A DNA stretch of 63,870 bases from Oerskovia merdavium. Lineage in GTDB: Bacteria > Actinomycetota > Actinomycetes > Actinomycetales > Cellulomonadaceae. A program made the position numbers and the translations under genes. This document shows positions 16,537-24,822 of this stretch, in pieces. The DNA lies in contig NZ_JACSQF010000009.1 in the NCBI RefSeq assembly GCF_014836755.1, positions 1 through 63,870 on the forward strand, read 5' to 3'. The notes under the pieces were generated by a model. The model was not told where the DNA came from, did not search any database, and was given only the letters and a program-made list of their open reading frames with translations. Position 1 is the first letter of the stretch, and the number at the start of each line of letters is the position of its first letter.

Positions 16537-17889
16537 ATGGCGACCACGACCGGCGCGGAGATCACCCAGGGGCTGGACGCGTTCCGTTCCCTCGTCGCGC
16601 AGCAGCAACCCACGTGGCCCGACGCCGCGGCCCTCGCGGACGTGTCCGCGCGGCTCGCGGCCTCCGCGCCGCTCGTGGTCCCCTCGGAAGCCGACACCCT
16701 GCGCTCGCGGCTCGCCGCCGCGGGCCGGGGCGAGGCCTTCCTCCTGCAGGGCGGTGACTGCGCCGAGACGTTCGCGGACGCGAACGCCCTGCGCATCCGC
16801 AACAAGGTCCGCACCATCCTGCAGATGGCCGTGATCCTGACGCACGGCGCGAGCATGCCCATCGTGAAGATGGGCCGGCTCGCGGGGCAGTACGCCAAGC
16901 CGCGCAGCTCGAACGACGAGACGCGCGAGGGCGTCACGCTGCCCGCGTACCGCGGCGACATGGTCAACGGGCACGCCTTCACGCCCGAGGACCGCGTCCC
17001 GGACCCCGAGCGGCTCATGCAGGCGTACCGGATCTCGTCGGCGACGCTCAACGTGGTCCGGGCCTTCACGGGCGGCGGGTTCGCGGACCTGCGCCAGGTG
17101 CACGAGTGGAACCGCGGTTTCATGCGCAACCCCGCGTACGCGCGCTACGAGAGCACGGCCGCGGAGATCGACCGCGCGATCCGTTTCATGAAGGCGTGCG
17201 GGGTCGACTTCGACGCGCTGCGCACCGTGGAGTTCTTCGTGAGCCACGAGGCGCTCATCCTCGACTACGAGCGGTCGCTCACGCGCATCGACTCGCGCTC
17301 GGGCAACGCCTACGACACCTCGGGGCACTTCCTGTGGATCGGTGAGCGCACGCGCCAGCTCGACGGCGCGCACGTCGACTTCCTGTCGCGCGTGGCGAAC
17401 CCGATCGGCGTCAAGCTCGGCCCGACCACGGCCCCCGACGACGCGCTGCGCCTGATCGACAAGCTCAACCCGGACGCGATCCCGGGCCGCCTGACGTTCA
17501 TCACGCGCATGGGAGCGGGACGGATCCGCGACGCGCTGCCAGCGCTCGTCGAGGCCGTGCGCGAGTCCGGCGCCCCCGTCACGTGGGTCACGGACCCCAT
17601 GCACGGGAACACCATCACCTCGGACAGCGGGTACAAGACCCGTCGCCTCGAGGACGTCCTGGACGAGGTCCGTGGCTTCTTCGAGGTCCACCGTGCGCTC
17701 GGCACGGTGCCTGGTGGCCTGCACGTCGAGCTCACGGGCGACGACGTGACCGAGGTGCTGGGCGGCAGCGAGGAGATCGACGACGCCGGCCTGGCCCTGC
17801 GCTACGAGACGCTCGTGGACCCGCGCCTGAACCACCAGCAGTCGCTCGAGATGGCCTTCCAGGTCGCGGAGATGCTCCAGGCCCGCTGA
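16537..17889 (+). CDS. aroG: class II DAHP synthase (3-deoxy-7-phosphoheptulonate synthase)
   Basis: Catalyses the first shikimate pathway step, joining PEP and erythrose 4-phosphate. The 450-residue length and motifs (LLQGGDCAETF, RMAGQYAKPRS-like block GRLAGQYAKPRSS, WVTDPMHGNT) are those of the plant/actinobacterial type II family, not the E. coli type I family. It follows the phosphofructokinase by 7 bases and has no separate ribosome site of note, so coupled translation is likely. A very strong hairpin ends the operon. The gene lies near the kinase gene as in M. tuberculosis (Rv2178c-Rv2176). Confidence 0.95.
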   Translation: MATTTGAEITQGLDAFRSLVAQQQPTWPDAAALADVSARLAASAPLVVPSEADTLRSRLAAAGRGEAFLLQGGDCAETFADANALRIRNKVRTILQMAVILTHGASMPIVKMGRLAGQYAKPRSSNDETREGVTLPAYRGDMVNGHAFTPEDRVPDPERLMQAYRISSATLNVVRAFTGGGFADLRQVHEWNRGFMRNPAYARYESTAAEIDRAIRFMKACGVDFDALRTVEFFVSHEALILDYERSLTRIDSRSGNAYDTSGHFLWIGERTRQLDGAHVDFLSRVANPIGVKLGPTTAPDDALRLIDKLNPDAIPGRLTFITRMGAGRIRDALPALVEAVRESGAPVTWVTDPMHGNTITSDSGYKTRRLEDVLDEVRGFFEVHRALGTVPGGLHVELTGDDVTEVLGGSEEIDDAGLALRYETLVDPRLNHQQSLEMAFQVAEMLQAR

Positions 17890-17937
17890 GCCTGCGGCCA
17901 CGGCCTCACGGCCGGGCCCGTGGCCCGGGAAGACCCC

Positions 17938-17987
17938 ACGCAGCCCGACGGCGGCACACCCGCGGGTGCGCCGCCGTCGGGCTGCGT
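17938..17987 (+). terminator. hairpin terminator after aroG
   Basis: An 18-bp perfect stem, ACGCAGCCCGACGGCGGC (17938-17955) with 17970-17987, closes on a 14-base loop that can itself pair (CACCC/GGGTG). The 169 bases from here to the kinase stop hold no recognisable feature. Confidence 0.85.
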
Positions 17988-18156
17988 CGTGCTCGGGGGA
18001 GTGGGGCGTGCGCGAGGTCGAGGGGCTCGATGCGACGGAGGTGACCGCGAGGTGGAGGAGGACCGTCGAGAACGAGGCGTGCGTCCCTCTGCCTCGACGC
18101 AAGCCCTCTGTCTCGCGAGCCGCCAGGTGGCCGATCAGGTCAGAAGACCGAGCGCG

Positions 18157-20271
18157 TCAGAAGACGTTGACGACGACCGTCGACCCCTTGGGCGCGGTCT
18201 TCCCGGCCCCGCCCTCGGGCGACTGGGCGTAGACGATGTTGAGCGGGCTGATGCCCTGCGGGTGGCGCACCTCGACCACGAACCCCGCGTCCTTGAGCAT
18301 CTTCTCGGCCTCGGTGACGTTGCGCCCGTAGGTGCTGGGGATCTCGACGAGCGGCGGGCCGAGCGAGATCACGAGCGCGACCTTGTCGCCGCGGTGCCCC
18401 TCTTTGCCGCTCTCGGGCGTCTGGCTGATGACCAGACCTGCGGCGACCGTCTCGGAGTAGTCGTCGGTCGAGCTCGGGTCGAGGCCGAGGTCGGTGAGAG
18501 CCGTCAGGGCGGCGTCCTTCTCAAGCCCCACGACCTGCGGGATCGTGACCGGAGCCGGTCCCTGGGAGACGGTCAGCTGGACGACGGTGCTGTGGGGCTG
18601 CGAGCTGCCCTCGGGCACGGAGACGGCGAGCACGTCGCCCGCGGGCATGTTGTCGCTGTAGTCGCCGACGGGGTCGCCGACCTCGAAGCCCGCGTCCTCG
18701 AGCGCAGCGGTCGCGGCCTCGGCGCTGGTGCCGACGAGGCCCGTCGGGACGTCGAGCATCTTGACCCCGAGCGAGACCAGCAGGTTCACGGCACCGTCCT
18801 TGCGGACCTTGCCGCCCGCAGGAGGATCGGTCGAGATCACGGTGCCGGCCGGGAAGCTGTCGTCGTAGGCCTCCTTGACGGTGCTGCGCAGGTCGACGGC
18901 CCGGAGCGTCGTCTCGGCCTCGGCCTGCGTCGCGCCCACGAGGTTCCCGGGGACAGCCGTGTAGGCGCCCGGGCCGCTGAGGAACCACCACGAGGCGCCG
19001 ACCGCGGCTCCGGCGAGGAGCAGGACGACCAGGAACCACCACCAGCCGGCGCGTCGCCGGCGGCGTCGGGGCGAGGGGACGCCGTCGTCGTGGCCGTCGG
19101 CCGCCAGGTCGCCGCGCGACATCGCGAGCGTGTGCTGCACGCCCTGACCCTGGGCCGAGGTCGTGACCAGGTGAGCGGTCGACGCGGGGCCGATGCCCGT
19201 GAGGACGGTCGTGGGGGTCGAGTCGGGCTGGGCGGCCGAGGGGGAGCCCGGGCGGCCGGTCTGCGGGTCCCCGGCGGTGCGGGAGGCGCCGGCCGTCGAG
19301 GCACCCGCCGCGGCGACCCCGGCGAGAACCGCGGTCGCTCCCGAGTCCGGTCCCTTGGCGTTCGAACTGGTCGGGCCGCTGCTCGCGGGGACCGACCGGC
19401 GTCCGAGCACCGCAGGGTCGAGCGCGGCGCGGGTCTGGCGCACCAGGGTCAGCGCGGCCGCGGCGTCGACCGGACGGTCGTCGGGGGTGCGAGCCGCGAG
19501 GGCGCACACGAGGACGTCGAGCTCGGCGGGGAGCCACGGTTCGACGTCGGAGGGCGCAGGCACGTCCGAGTTGACGTGCTGGAAGGCGACCTGCAGCGGG
19601 GTCTCGCCCGTGTAGGGGAGGCGGCCCGTGAGCATCTCGTACGCCATGACGCCGACGGCGTAGACGTCCGTCCGTGCGTCGCAGCGACCCGAGGTGATGA
19701 GCTCGGGGCCGAGGTAGGCGACCGTGCCGAGGATGGTGCTCGTCGCGGTCGAGGCGGCCTCGGTCACGGCACGCGCGAGGCCGAAGTCCGCGACCTTGAC
19801 GTGGCCCGACGCGTCGATCAGGACGTTCTCCGGCTTGACGTCGCGGTGGACCAGGCCCTTGCGGTGGGCCGCGGCCAGGGCGTCCAGGATCTCCTCGAGC
19901 AGCTCGAGGGTGCGGCCCACGCTCAGCGCGTGCTCGTCCTGCAGGACGTGGCGGAGCGTCGTGCCCGGCACGTACTCCATGGTCAGGTAGCTGGTCTCGC
20001 CGTCGATCCCCTGGTCGTAGACGGCGACCACGCCCGCGTGGGTCAGCCCCGCCGCGGCCCGCGCCTCGCGCCGGAAGCGCGAGACGAACTCCGCACCGTC
20101 CGAGCCCTCGGCCAGGTGGGGGTGCATGACCTTGAGCGCGACCTCGCGGTCGAGTCGTCGGTCCAGCGCCAGGTACACCGTGGCCATGCCGCCACGGGCG
20201 ATCTTGGACACGACCTCGTACCGCCCGTCGACCAGGCGGCCGACGAACGGATCAGTCGTCACAGTTGCCAC
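18157..20271 (-). CDS. pknL: PASTA-domain Ser/Thr protein kinase (PknL/PknB type)
   Basis: A 704-residue membrane kinase. The N-terminal kinase domain has Lys47, HRDVKPEN (142-149) and DFG (162-164). A Thr/Ala/Ser-rich linker leads to an Arg-rich stop and one membrane helix (WWWFLVVLLLAGAAVGASWW, near residue 420). Four extracytoplasmic PASTA repeats follow, which in this family sense peptidoglycan fragments or lipid II. The GTG at 20271 lacks a ribosome site; TAGACT ends 6 bases before it. The divergent neighbour is an Rv2175c-like protein; in M. tuberculosis PknL phosphorylates Rv2175c, so a kinase-substrate pair is likely. Confidence 0.92.
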   Translation of the reverse strand: MATVTTDPFVGRLVDGRYEVVSKIARGGMATVYLALDRRLDREVALKVMHPHLAEGSDGAEFVSRFRREARAAAGLTHAGVVAVYDQGIDGETSYLTMEYVPGTTLRHVLQDEHALSVGRTLELLEEILDALAAAHRKGLVHRDVKPENVLIDASGHVKVADFGLARAVTEAASTATSTILGTVAYLGPELITSGRCDARTDVYAVGVMAYEMLTGRLPYTGETPLQVAFQHVNSDVPAPSDVEPWLPAELDVLVCALAARTPDDRPVDAAAALTLVRQTRAALDPAVLGRRSVPASSGPTSSNAKGPDSGATAVLAGVAAAGASTAGASRTAGDPQTGRPGSPSAAQPDSTPTTVLTGIGPASTAHLVTTSAQGQGVQHTLAMSRGDLAADGHDDGVPSPRRRRRRAGWWWFLVVLLLAGAAVGASWWFLSGPGAYTAVPGNLVGATQAEAETTLRAVDLRSTVKEAYDDSFPAGTVISTDPPAGGKVRKDGAVNLLVSLGVKMLDVPTGLVGTSAEAATAALEDAGFEVGDPVGDYSDNMPAGDVLAVSVPEGSSQPHSTVVQLTVSQGPAPVTIPQVVGLEKDAALTALTDLGLDPSSTDDYSETVAAGLVISQTPESGKEGHRGDKVALVISLGPPLVEIPSTYGRNVTEAEKMLKDAGFVVEVRHPQGISPLNIVYAQSPEGGAGKTAPKGSTVVVNVF

Positions 20272-20399
20272 GTCGGAAGTCTAGGCGTCCCGGGACGTGG
20301 AACCGGTGAGGCGCCGCATGGTGGTGGTGGGGGTCGTGAGGACGGATCGTGAGCGACGGGTGGGCGGGCGCCGGTCCCGGAGCCACGTACGCTGGTGCC
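20272..20399. promoter_or_regulatory. divergent leaderless promoters, pknL / Rv2175c-like
   Basis: TAGACT (minus strand, 20283-20278) ends 6 bases before the pknL GTG, and TACGCT (20388-20393) ends 6 bases before the opposite GTG at 20400. Neither start has a ribosome site. Confidence 0.6.
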
Positions 20400-20819
20400 G
20401 TGACTGATGTGACTGACCTCGAGCAGCTCGTTCCCGAGTGGCTGACCCTTCCCCAACTCGCCGAGGTGCTCGGCACGACCGTGACGCAGGCCCGCAGCAT
20501 CGTCCAGGACCGTCGCGTCGTCGGCGTCAAGCGCGGTGAGCGCACCTCGTTCCAGATCCCCGCGGCCTTCGTGGTCCCGGCGCACCGTGCCAACCCGGCC
20601 AACGTCGCGCCGGCCCCGGAGAACCCCGAGGACGGGCGCCACGTGGTGCTCATGTCCGTGCAGGGCACGGTCGCGGTCCTCACCGACTTCGGCTTCACCG
20701 ACGCCGAGATCATCGAGTGGCTCTTCAGCCCCGACGAGGCGCTGGGGACCACGCCCATGGAGGCGCTGCTCGCCGGCCGCAAGGCCGAGGTGCGACGGGT
20801 CGCCCAGGCGCTGCTCTGA
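20400..20819 (+). CDS. Rv2175c-family DNA-binding protein
   Basis: The 139-residue protein begins with a winged/HTH-like segment (LTLPQLAEVLGTTVTQARSI, then KRGERTSFQIP) followed by a C-terminal domain containing LTDFGFTDAEIIEWLF. This matches the actinobacterial Rv2175c family, DNA-binding proteins regulated by phosphorylation from the adjacent PknL kinase in mycobacteria. The GTG start is the one placed 6 bases after TACGCT; upstream in-frame codons are rejected for lack of a ribosome site. Its DNA targets are not known. Confidence 0.85.
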   Translation: MTDVTDLEQLVPEWLTLPQLAEVLGTTVTQARSIVQDRRVVGVKRGERTSFQIPAAFVVPAHRANPANVAPAPENPEDGRHVVLMSVQGTVAVLTDFGFTDAEIIEWLFSPDEALGTTPMEALLAGRKAEVRRVAQALL

Positions 20820-20827
20820 CGCACTGA

Positions 20828-20862
20828 CCCCGGCGCCGGACGTCCTGCGTCCGGCGCCGGGG
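20828..20862. terminator. bidirectional hairpin, Rv2175c-like / polyprenyl synthase
   Basis: CCCCGGCGCCGGACG (20828-20842) pairs perfectly with 20848-20862 around a 5-base loop, 8 bases past one stop and 9 from the other. Confidence 0.88.
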
Positions 20863-20871
20863 TGTCGAATT

Positions 20872-21993
20872 TCAGGCCGTGCGCTGCACCGCGGCGCGCG
20901 CGAGCTCGGCGACCACCTCTGCGCCCGGTGACGCGAGATCGGCCGCGTCGAGCGCCGCGAAGGCCTGCTCGCTCAGCTCGTCGATGAGTCCCTCGACCGC
21001 GGCGACCGCGCCGGTCTCGATCAGCAGCCCACGCAGTGTGTCGACCGTGTCGAGGTCCAGCCCGGGGTCGCCCAGAGCGCCCAGCAGCAGCTCACGCTGG
21101 GCGGGCGTCGCGGTCCGCAGAGCCCGCGAGACCAGCACGGTCCGCTTGCCCTCGCGCAGGTCGTCCCCGGCGGGCTTGCCCGTCGTGGACGGGTCGCCGA
21201 ACACACCCAGCAGGTCGTCGCGGAGCTGGAACGCCTCACCGATCGGCAGGCCGTAGGTGGGGACCGCCGCGAGACGGTCGGCGGAGGCGCCGGCGAGGGC
21301 CGCCCCCAGCGCGAGCGGGTGCTCGACCGAGTAGCGGGCCGACTTCGAGCGGATCACCGCGCGCGCCCTGGCCTCGTCGGCGTCGAGGTCCTCGCCCCAC
21401 GGCACGGCCTGTGCGAGCACGTCGAGGTACTGCCCGACCGTGACCTCGGTCTGCATGTCGTCGAAGAGCGTCCGGGTCCGCAGCGCGACGTCCTCGGGGA
21501 GCCCGACGAGCGCCCCACGGATCTCCGCCTGGCTCCCGATGAGGCACAGGTCGCCGAGCAGGATCGCGGCCGACGAGCCGTACTGGACGTCGCTGCCCGA
21601 CCAGGCCGCGTCGCGGTGCCGGGCCGCGAACGCACGGTGCGCCGCAGGGCGGCCGCGGCGGGTGTCGGAGTTGTCCATGACGTCGTCGTGGAACAGGGCG
21701 GCCGCCTGGAAGAGCTCGAGCGCCGCGCCCGTCCGGACGGCCGCGCGCCGGCGTCCGTCGTCGACCTGGCCTCCGTGCGCGCGCCAGGACCAGTAGCAGA
21801 AGGCTGCGCGCAGGCGCTTGCCGCCCGTGAGCAGGTCGGCCGTGGCCTGGGCGAGGGGGGCGGCGTCCTCGCCGATCGTGGCGAGCTGGGCCCGCTGGGC
21901 GTCGAGGAAGGCGCTGAGGGCCGCGTCGACGTCGGGGCGGAGGTGCTCGCGGTCGACGGGCAGGGAGGCGGGCGCAGGGGCGTCAGCAGGCAT
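20872..21993 (-). CDS. polyprenyl diphosphate synthase (IdsA-like)
   Basis: A trans-isoprenyl diphosphate synthase that condenses IPP with allylic diphosphates. The 373-residue protein has the first aspartate-rich motif DDVMD followed by NSDTRRGRPA, and the second, RDDLLGVFGD. Large residues ahead of the first motif that set chain length (ALFHDD) suggest a short to medium product (C15-C20), which cannot be settled here. The ATG has TAGGCT ending 6 bases upstream, located just past the lipoprotein stop, so it may have its own leaderless promoter. The position beside pknL and Rv2175c parallels M. tuberculosis idsA2 (Rv2173). Confidence 0.9.
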   Translation of the reverse strand: MPADAPAPASLPVDREHLRPDVDAALSAFLDAQRAQLATIGEDAAPLAQATADLLTGGKRLRAAFCYWSWRAHGGQVDDGRRRAAVRTGAALELFQAAALFHDDVMDNSDTRRGRPAAHRAFAARHRDAAWSGSDVQYGSSAAILLGDLCLIGSQAEIRGALVGLPEDVALRTRTLFDDMQTEVTVGQYLDVLAQAVPWGEDLDADEARARAVIRSKSARYSVEHPLALGAALAGASADRLAAVPTYGLPIGEAFQLRDDLLGVFGDPSTTGKPAGDDLREGKRTVLVSRALRTATPAQRELLLGALGDPGLDLDTVDTLRGLLIETGAVAAVEGLIDELSEQAFAALDAADLASPGAEVVAELARAAVQRTA

Positions 21994-21999
21994 GACCGC

Positions 22000-22005
22000 A
22001 GCCTA
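22000..22005 (-). promoter_or_regulatory. -10 element for leaderless polyprenyl synthase mRNA
   Basis: TAGGCT (minus strand) ends 6 bases before the ATG at 21993 and starts 3 bases after the lipoprotein stop codon. Confidence 0.5.
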
Positions 22006-22007
22006 GG

Positions 22008-22574
22008 TCACGCGGGAGGTGCGACCTGCCCGCTGACCGTCACGAGCCGGGCGTCCTCCGTGTCGAGGACGCCCACGAACAGGGTCTCGGTCGCACCCTC
22101 GGGCGTCGCGCGGTTGAACGCGACCTGGCCGCTCAGACCGCCTGTCGAGGAACCCTCGACCGTGCTGAAGCCCGTCGCCGCCATCGTCTGCGCGTAGAAG
22201 TCGAGGAGCTCCTGGACCGAGGCGGTCGACGAGAGGTTGAGCGTGACCTGGCGCAGGGACTGGCCCTCGACGTCGGCCGCGGAGCTCGCGAGGACCTGCG
22301 CCTCGGGCGGGACGGGGACGACGTCGGCCGGGAAGCCGTCCACGAGCGAGCCCGCCACGGAGCTCACGTCGAACGAGGGCATGTCGGTCGCGGGGGACAG
22401 CGCCTCGGGGGCGGGGACGTCGCCCGACGGCGCCACGTCCGTTCCGCGGTCGGGTCCGGTCGGGGAGTCGGCGGGGGCCGAGCAGCCCGTGAGCAGACCG
22501 AGCGCGAGGCAGGCCGCGGCGACGGTCGCTCCCACGGTCCGGGGGCGATCGATCGAGTCAGGTGGACGGCGCAC
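22008..22574 (-). CDS. putative lipoprotein
   Basis: The 188-residue protein has a basic N-terminus, a hydrophobic segment and the lipobox LLTGC near residue 30, so it should be lipid-anchored outside the membrane. The mature part begins with a Pro/Asp/Ser-rich linker and ends in a domain with FYAQTMAATGFSTVEG and GQVAFNRATPEG that I do not recognise. GTG at 22574 is favoured because TACGGT ends 6 bases before it; earlier in-frame codons would put charged residues before the signal. It lies 14 bases before the polyprenyl synthase. Function unknown. Confidence 0.75.
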   Translation of the reverse strand: MRRPPDSIDRPRTVGATVAAACLALGLLTGCSAPADSPTGPDRGTDVAPSGDVPAPEALSPATDMPSFDVSSVAGSLVDGFPADVVPVPPEAQVLASSAADVEGQSLRQVTLNLSSTASVQELLDFYAQTMAATGFSTVEGSSTGGLSGQVAFNRATPEGATETLFVGVLDTEDARLVTVSGQVAPPA

Positions 22575-22580
22575 CCCCAC

Positions 22581-22586
22581 ACCGTA
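22581..22586 (-). promoter_or_regulatory. -10 element for leaderless lipoprotein mRNA
   Basis: TACGGT on the minus strand ends 6 bases before the GTG at 22574; no ribosome site is seen. Confidence 0.5.
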
Positions 22587-22696
22587 GTCATTGCACGGCA
22601 CGTGCCTCGACCACAGCCCACGCATGCCTGAGCATGCTGTCCACAGTCACGCGTGCGGCCGCTCCGAGGCGCCGTCCGTGCGCTGGGATGTGCGTC

Positions 22697-23869
22697 ATGA
22701 CGACAACGATCCGGGCCCGCGGGCCCCGCGAGCTCCTCGCCTACGTCCCCTTCCGGCTCGGATACCGGCCCGACGACAGCGCTGTCCTGATCAGCCTCCG
22801 CGCCCCGCGCGGCCGGGTGGGCCTGGTCGCCCGTGCGGACCTGGCCGACCTCGCGGACCTCGAGCACGGCCCGCAGGTCGCACGCACGCTCGTGTCTCAC
22901 CTGTGTGCCGACGGCGCACGGCGCGCAGTGCTCGTCGTGTACACCGACGTGGACCTGCGCGCGGGCGACGCCTCGGCGGCCCGCGAGCGTGCTGCGGTCG
23001 AGCACTGCCGGGAAGCCGCCGAGGACTTCCTCGGCGACCTGGAGGTCTGGGTCGTGGGCCCCCGGGGCTACGCCTCGCTCGACTGCCTCGACGAGGCGTG
23101 CTGCCCCGCTGTGGGCAGGCCCCTCACCGACCTCGAGTCCACCCAGGTCGGCGCGCACATGGTTCTCGCGGGGGAAGCCGTCGCGCCCTCCCGGGCCCAC
23201 TCCTTCGCCATCCCGGTGCTCGAGCCCGCGCTGCGCCGTCGGGCTGCGTGGGAGCTCCTCCCACGGCCCGACGGCGCCGCTCGCCCGGGCACGCGAACGC
23301 CCGCCCGGGTGTGCGCGTGCCAGAAGACTCAGAGCAGCTCGTCGAGCCCACGCTCGCGCACCGCGTCGACCATCGACTTGACCTGCTGCGCGCGCGCCCG
23401 CGTCGTGACCAGGAGCGCGTCGGGCGTGTCGACCACCACGACGTCGTCGAGACCCAGGACCGTCACGACGCGATCGCTCGCCGGGACCACGACCGAGCCC
23501 GCGCTCTCGAGCCGGACGACCCGACCGGCGTCACCCAGGACCTTGGAACCGGACTCGTCGGCCGCAGGCAGCAGCGCGGCGAGCGAGTTGAAGTCGCCCA
23601 CGTCGTCCCAGCCGAAGTTCCCCGGGACCACCGCGACGCCGCCCACGGCCGCGACGGGCTCTGCGACGGCATGGTCGATCGCGATCTTCTCGAGCCCCGG
23701 CCACTCGTCCGCGAGCACCTGGTCGCGCTCGGGGGTGTCCCAGGCCGCGGCGATCCGCCGCAGCCCGTCGTGGAGCTCGGGGCGCTGGTCGGCCAGGTGC
23801 CCGAGCAGGACCGAGGTCCGCGTGATGAACATGCCCGCGTTCCAGCGGTACTCCCCCGAGCGCACGTAG
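22697..23869 (+). CDS. DUF4192 protein, apparently 3'-truncated
   Basis: Residues about 1-195 match the DUF4192 pattern of actinobacteria: LLAYVPFRLGYRPDDSAVLI near the start, VVYTDVD, a DEACCP block and AGEAVAPSR. After about position 23290 the frame leaves family-like sequence and runs antisense through the 3' half of manC as Ser/Thr/Arg-rich shadow sequence until 23869. The true product is therefore probably about 200 residues plus a spurious tail, that is, a gene that has lost its 3' part. No ribosome site is clear at the ATG. Function of the family is unknown. Confidence 0.55.
   Translation: MTTTIRARGPRELLAYVPFRLGYRPDDSAVLISLRAPRGRVGLVARADLADLADLEHGPQVARTLVSHLCADGARRAVLVVYTDVDLRAGDASAARERAAVEHCREAAEDFLGDLEVWVVGPRGYASLDCLDEACCPAVGRPLTDLESTQVGAHMVLAGEAVAPSRAHSFAIPVLEPALRRRAAWELLPRPDGAARPGTRTPARVCACQKTQSSSSSPRSRTASTIDLTCCARARVVTRSASGVSTTTTSSRPRTVTTRSLAGTTTEPALSSRTTRPASPRTLEPDSSAAGSSAASELKSPTSSQPKFPGTTATPPTAATGSATAWSIAIFSSPGHSSASTWSRSGVSQAAAIRRSPSWSSGRWSARCPSRTEVRVMNMPAFQRYSPERT
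23288..23321 (-). terminator. weak hairpin after manC
   Basis: GGCACGCG (23288-23295) pairs with CGCGTGCC (23314-23321), with a few inner C-G pairs, 7 bases past the manC stop. It also overlaps the end of recognisable DUF4192 homology. Confidence 0.45.
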
Positions 23870-24498
23870 CGCTGGGCCGTCAGCGCGTCGGGCTTCTCGG
23901 TGAAGCCCTCGGCGTGGAGACCCGTCGGTGCTCCCTCGAGACCGAGCGGCGCCCCGCTGCGGACGTAGCCGAAGGCGGTCGACGGTCGCGACGCCGCGAT
24001 GCCGATCGTGACGACGTACCCGGCCCGGGCGGCCTCCACGCCCTCCCGCACGGCCTGCTCGAACGCCGCCTGGCCCGTGATGACCTGGTCTGCCGCGAAC
24101 GAGCCGATCACCACGTCCCCGTGCCGCTGCTCGAGGACCGCGGCGGCCAGCCCGATGGCCGCCATCGAGTCCCGGGGCGACGGCTCGGCGAGCACCGAGT
24201 CCTGGTCGAGCCCGGGCAGCTGCGTCCTGGCCGAGGCCACGTGCTGACGCCCCGTGACCAGGACGATTCCCGCCTCGCCGGTCAGGGGCACCAGGCGGTC
24301 CACCGTCGCCTGGAGCAGCGAGCGCCCGGTGCCCGCGAGGTCGAGCAGGAACTTGGGGTTGCCGCGCCGCGACAGCGGCCAGAGCCGTGTCCCCGCCCCG
24401 CCCGCGGGGATCACGGCGTAGAAACCAGGGACGGCCCGGTCGTCGGTGGACGACTCACCGGGAGCAGGAGCAGGAGCAGGCACAGGAGTGGTCGACAT
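23329..24498 (-). CDS. manC: mannose-1-phosphate guanylyltransferase
   Basis: Makes GDP-mannose from mannose 1-phosphate and GTP for mannosylated wall polymers and lipids. The 389-residue protein has the pyrophosphorylase signature GGAGTRLWPLSR (about residue 33), FTEKP near the middle and WNAGMF. There is no C-terminal isomerase domain, so it is the single-function type. TATGCT ends 6 bases before the ATG and no ribosome site is present, fitting a leaderless message. GDP-mannose could feed the PIG-V-like mannosyltransferase at 38031, though most such enzymes use polyprenyl carriers. Confidence 0.92.
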   Translation of the reverse strand: MSTTPVPAPAPAPGESSTDDRAVPGFYAVIPAGGAGTRLWPLSRRGNPKFLLDLAGTGRSLLQATVDRLVPLTGEAGIVLVTGRQHVASARTQLPGLDQDSVLAEPSPRDSMAAIGLAAAVLEQRHGDVVIGSFAADQVITGQAAFEQAVREGVEAARAGYVVTIGIAASRPSTAFGYVRSGAPLGLEGAPTGLHAEGFTEKPDALTAQRYVRSGEYRWNAGMFITRTSVLLGHLADQRPELHDGLRRIAAAWDTPERDQVLADEWPGLEKIAIDHAVAEPVAAVGGVAVVPGNFGWDDVGDFNSLAALLPAADESGSKVLGDAGRVVRLESAGSVVVPASDRVVTVLGLDDVVVVDTPDALLVTTRARAQQVKSMVDAVRERGLDELL

Positions 24499-24504
24499 GC
24501 TCGA

Positions 24505-24510
24505 AGCATA
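24505..24510 (-). promoter_or_regulatory. -10 element for leaderless manC mRNA
   Basis: TATGCT on the minus strand ends 6 bases before the ATG at 24498. Confidence 0.55.
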
Positions 24511-24577
24511 GTGACCACGGGTCGAGACGCCGCCCGGGACGTCCGCGAGACCGGCCCCCGACAGTTCCCCGGCGCCC

Positions 24578-24593
24578 TGTGGAATGAGTCACA
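24578..24593. promoter_or_regulatory. CRP/GlxR-like site upstream of sdhC
   Basis: TGTGG-AATGAG-TCACA differs at one position from the CRP-family consensus TGTGA-N6-TCACA. It is centred about 69 bases upstream of the candidate sdh -10. GlxR, the CRP homologue of Corynebacterium, is known to bind upstream of sdh genes. Confidence 0.5.
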
Positions 24594-24610
24594 ATCCGGG
24601 GTGGGCGGGG

Positions 24611-24628
24611 CGCCTGGGAGCCCAGGCG
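24611..24628. promoter_or_regulatory. palindrome upstream of sdh promoter
   Basis: CGCCTGGG-AG-CCCAGGCG is a perfect 8-bp inverted repeat with a 2-base centre, between the CRP-like site and the candidate -10; a possible operator with no assigned regulator. Confidence 0.35.
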
Positions 24629-24653
24629 GTCCGCAACCTGACGCCGATGTCAC

Positions 24654-24659
24654 TATGGT
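24654..24659 (+). promoter_or_regulatory. candidate sdhCDAB -10 element
   Basis: TATGGT fits the TA-N3-T pattern; the -35 region is not convincing. It would give a leader of about 155 bases before the sdhC GTG. Confidence 0.35.
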
Positions 24660-24822
24660 GGAACCCCAGAGACGGATATCGACGGACTCCGGCGAGCCCT
24701 GGATCTGCCGCTCCTCCCGACTCCTCGGAGCCTCGAGACGGAGCGGTCGTGAACGGCCACCGGCGGACGACGTCGTCCAGCTCGATATCTCACCCCTGAA
24801 CTCGCCACAGGAGGCCCCTAAA

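Larger units (their letters stand above)
24499..24822. other. 324-base control region between manC and sdhC
   Basis: No gene is supported. It contains the manC -10 (24505-24510), a CRP/GlxR-like site, a palindrome and a candidate sdh promoter, described separately, and then about 150 bases of untranslated sdh leader with AGGAGG at 24809-24814. Confidence 0.6.
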
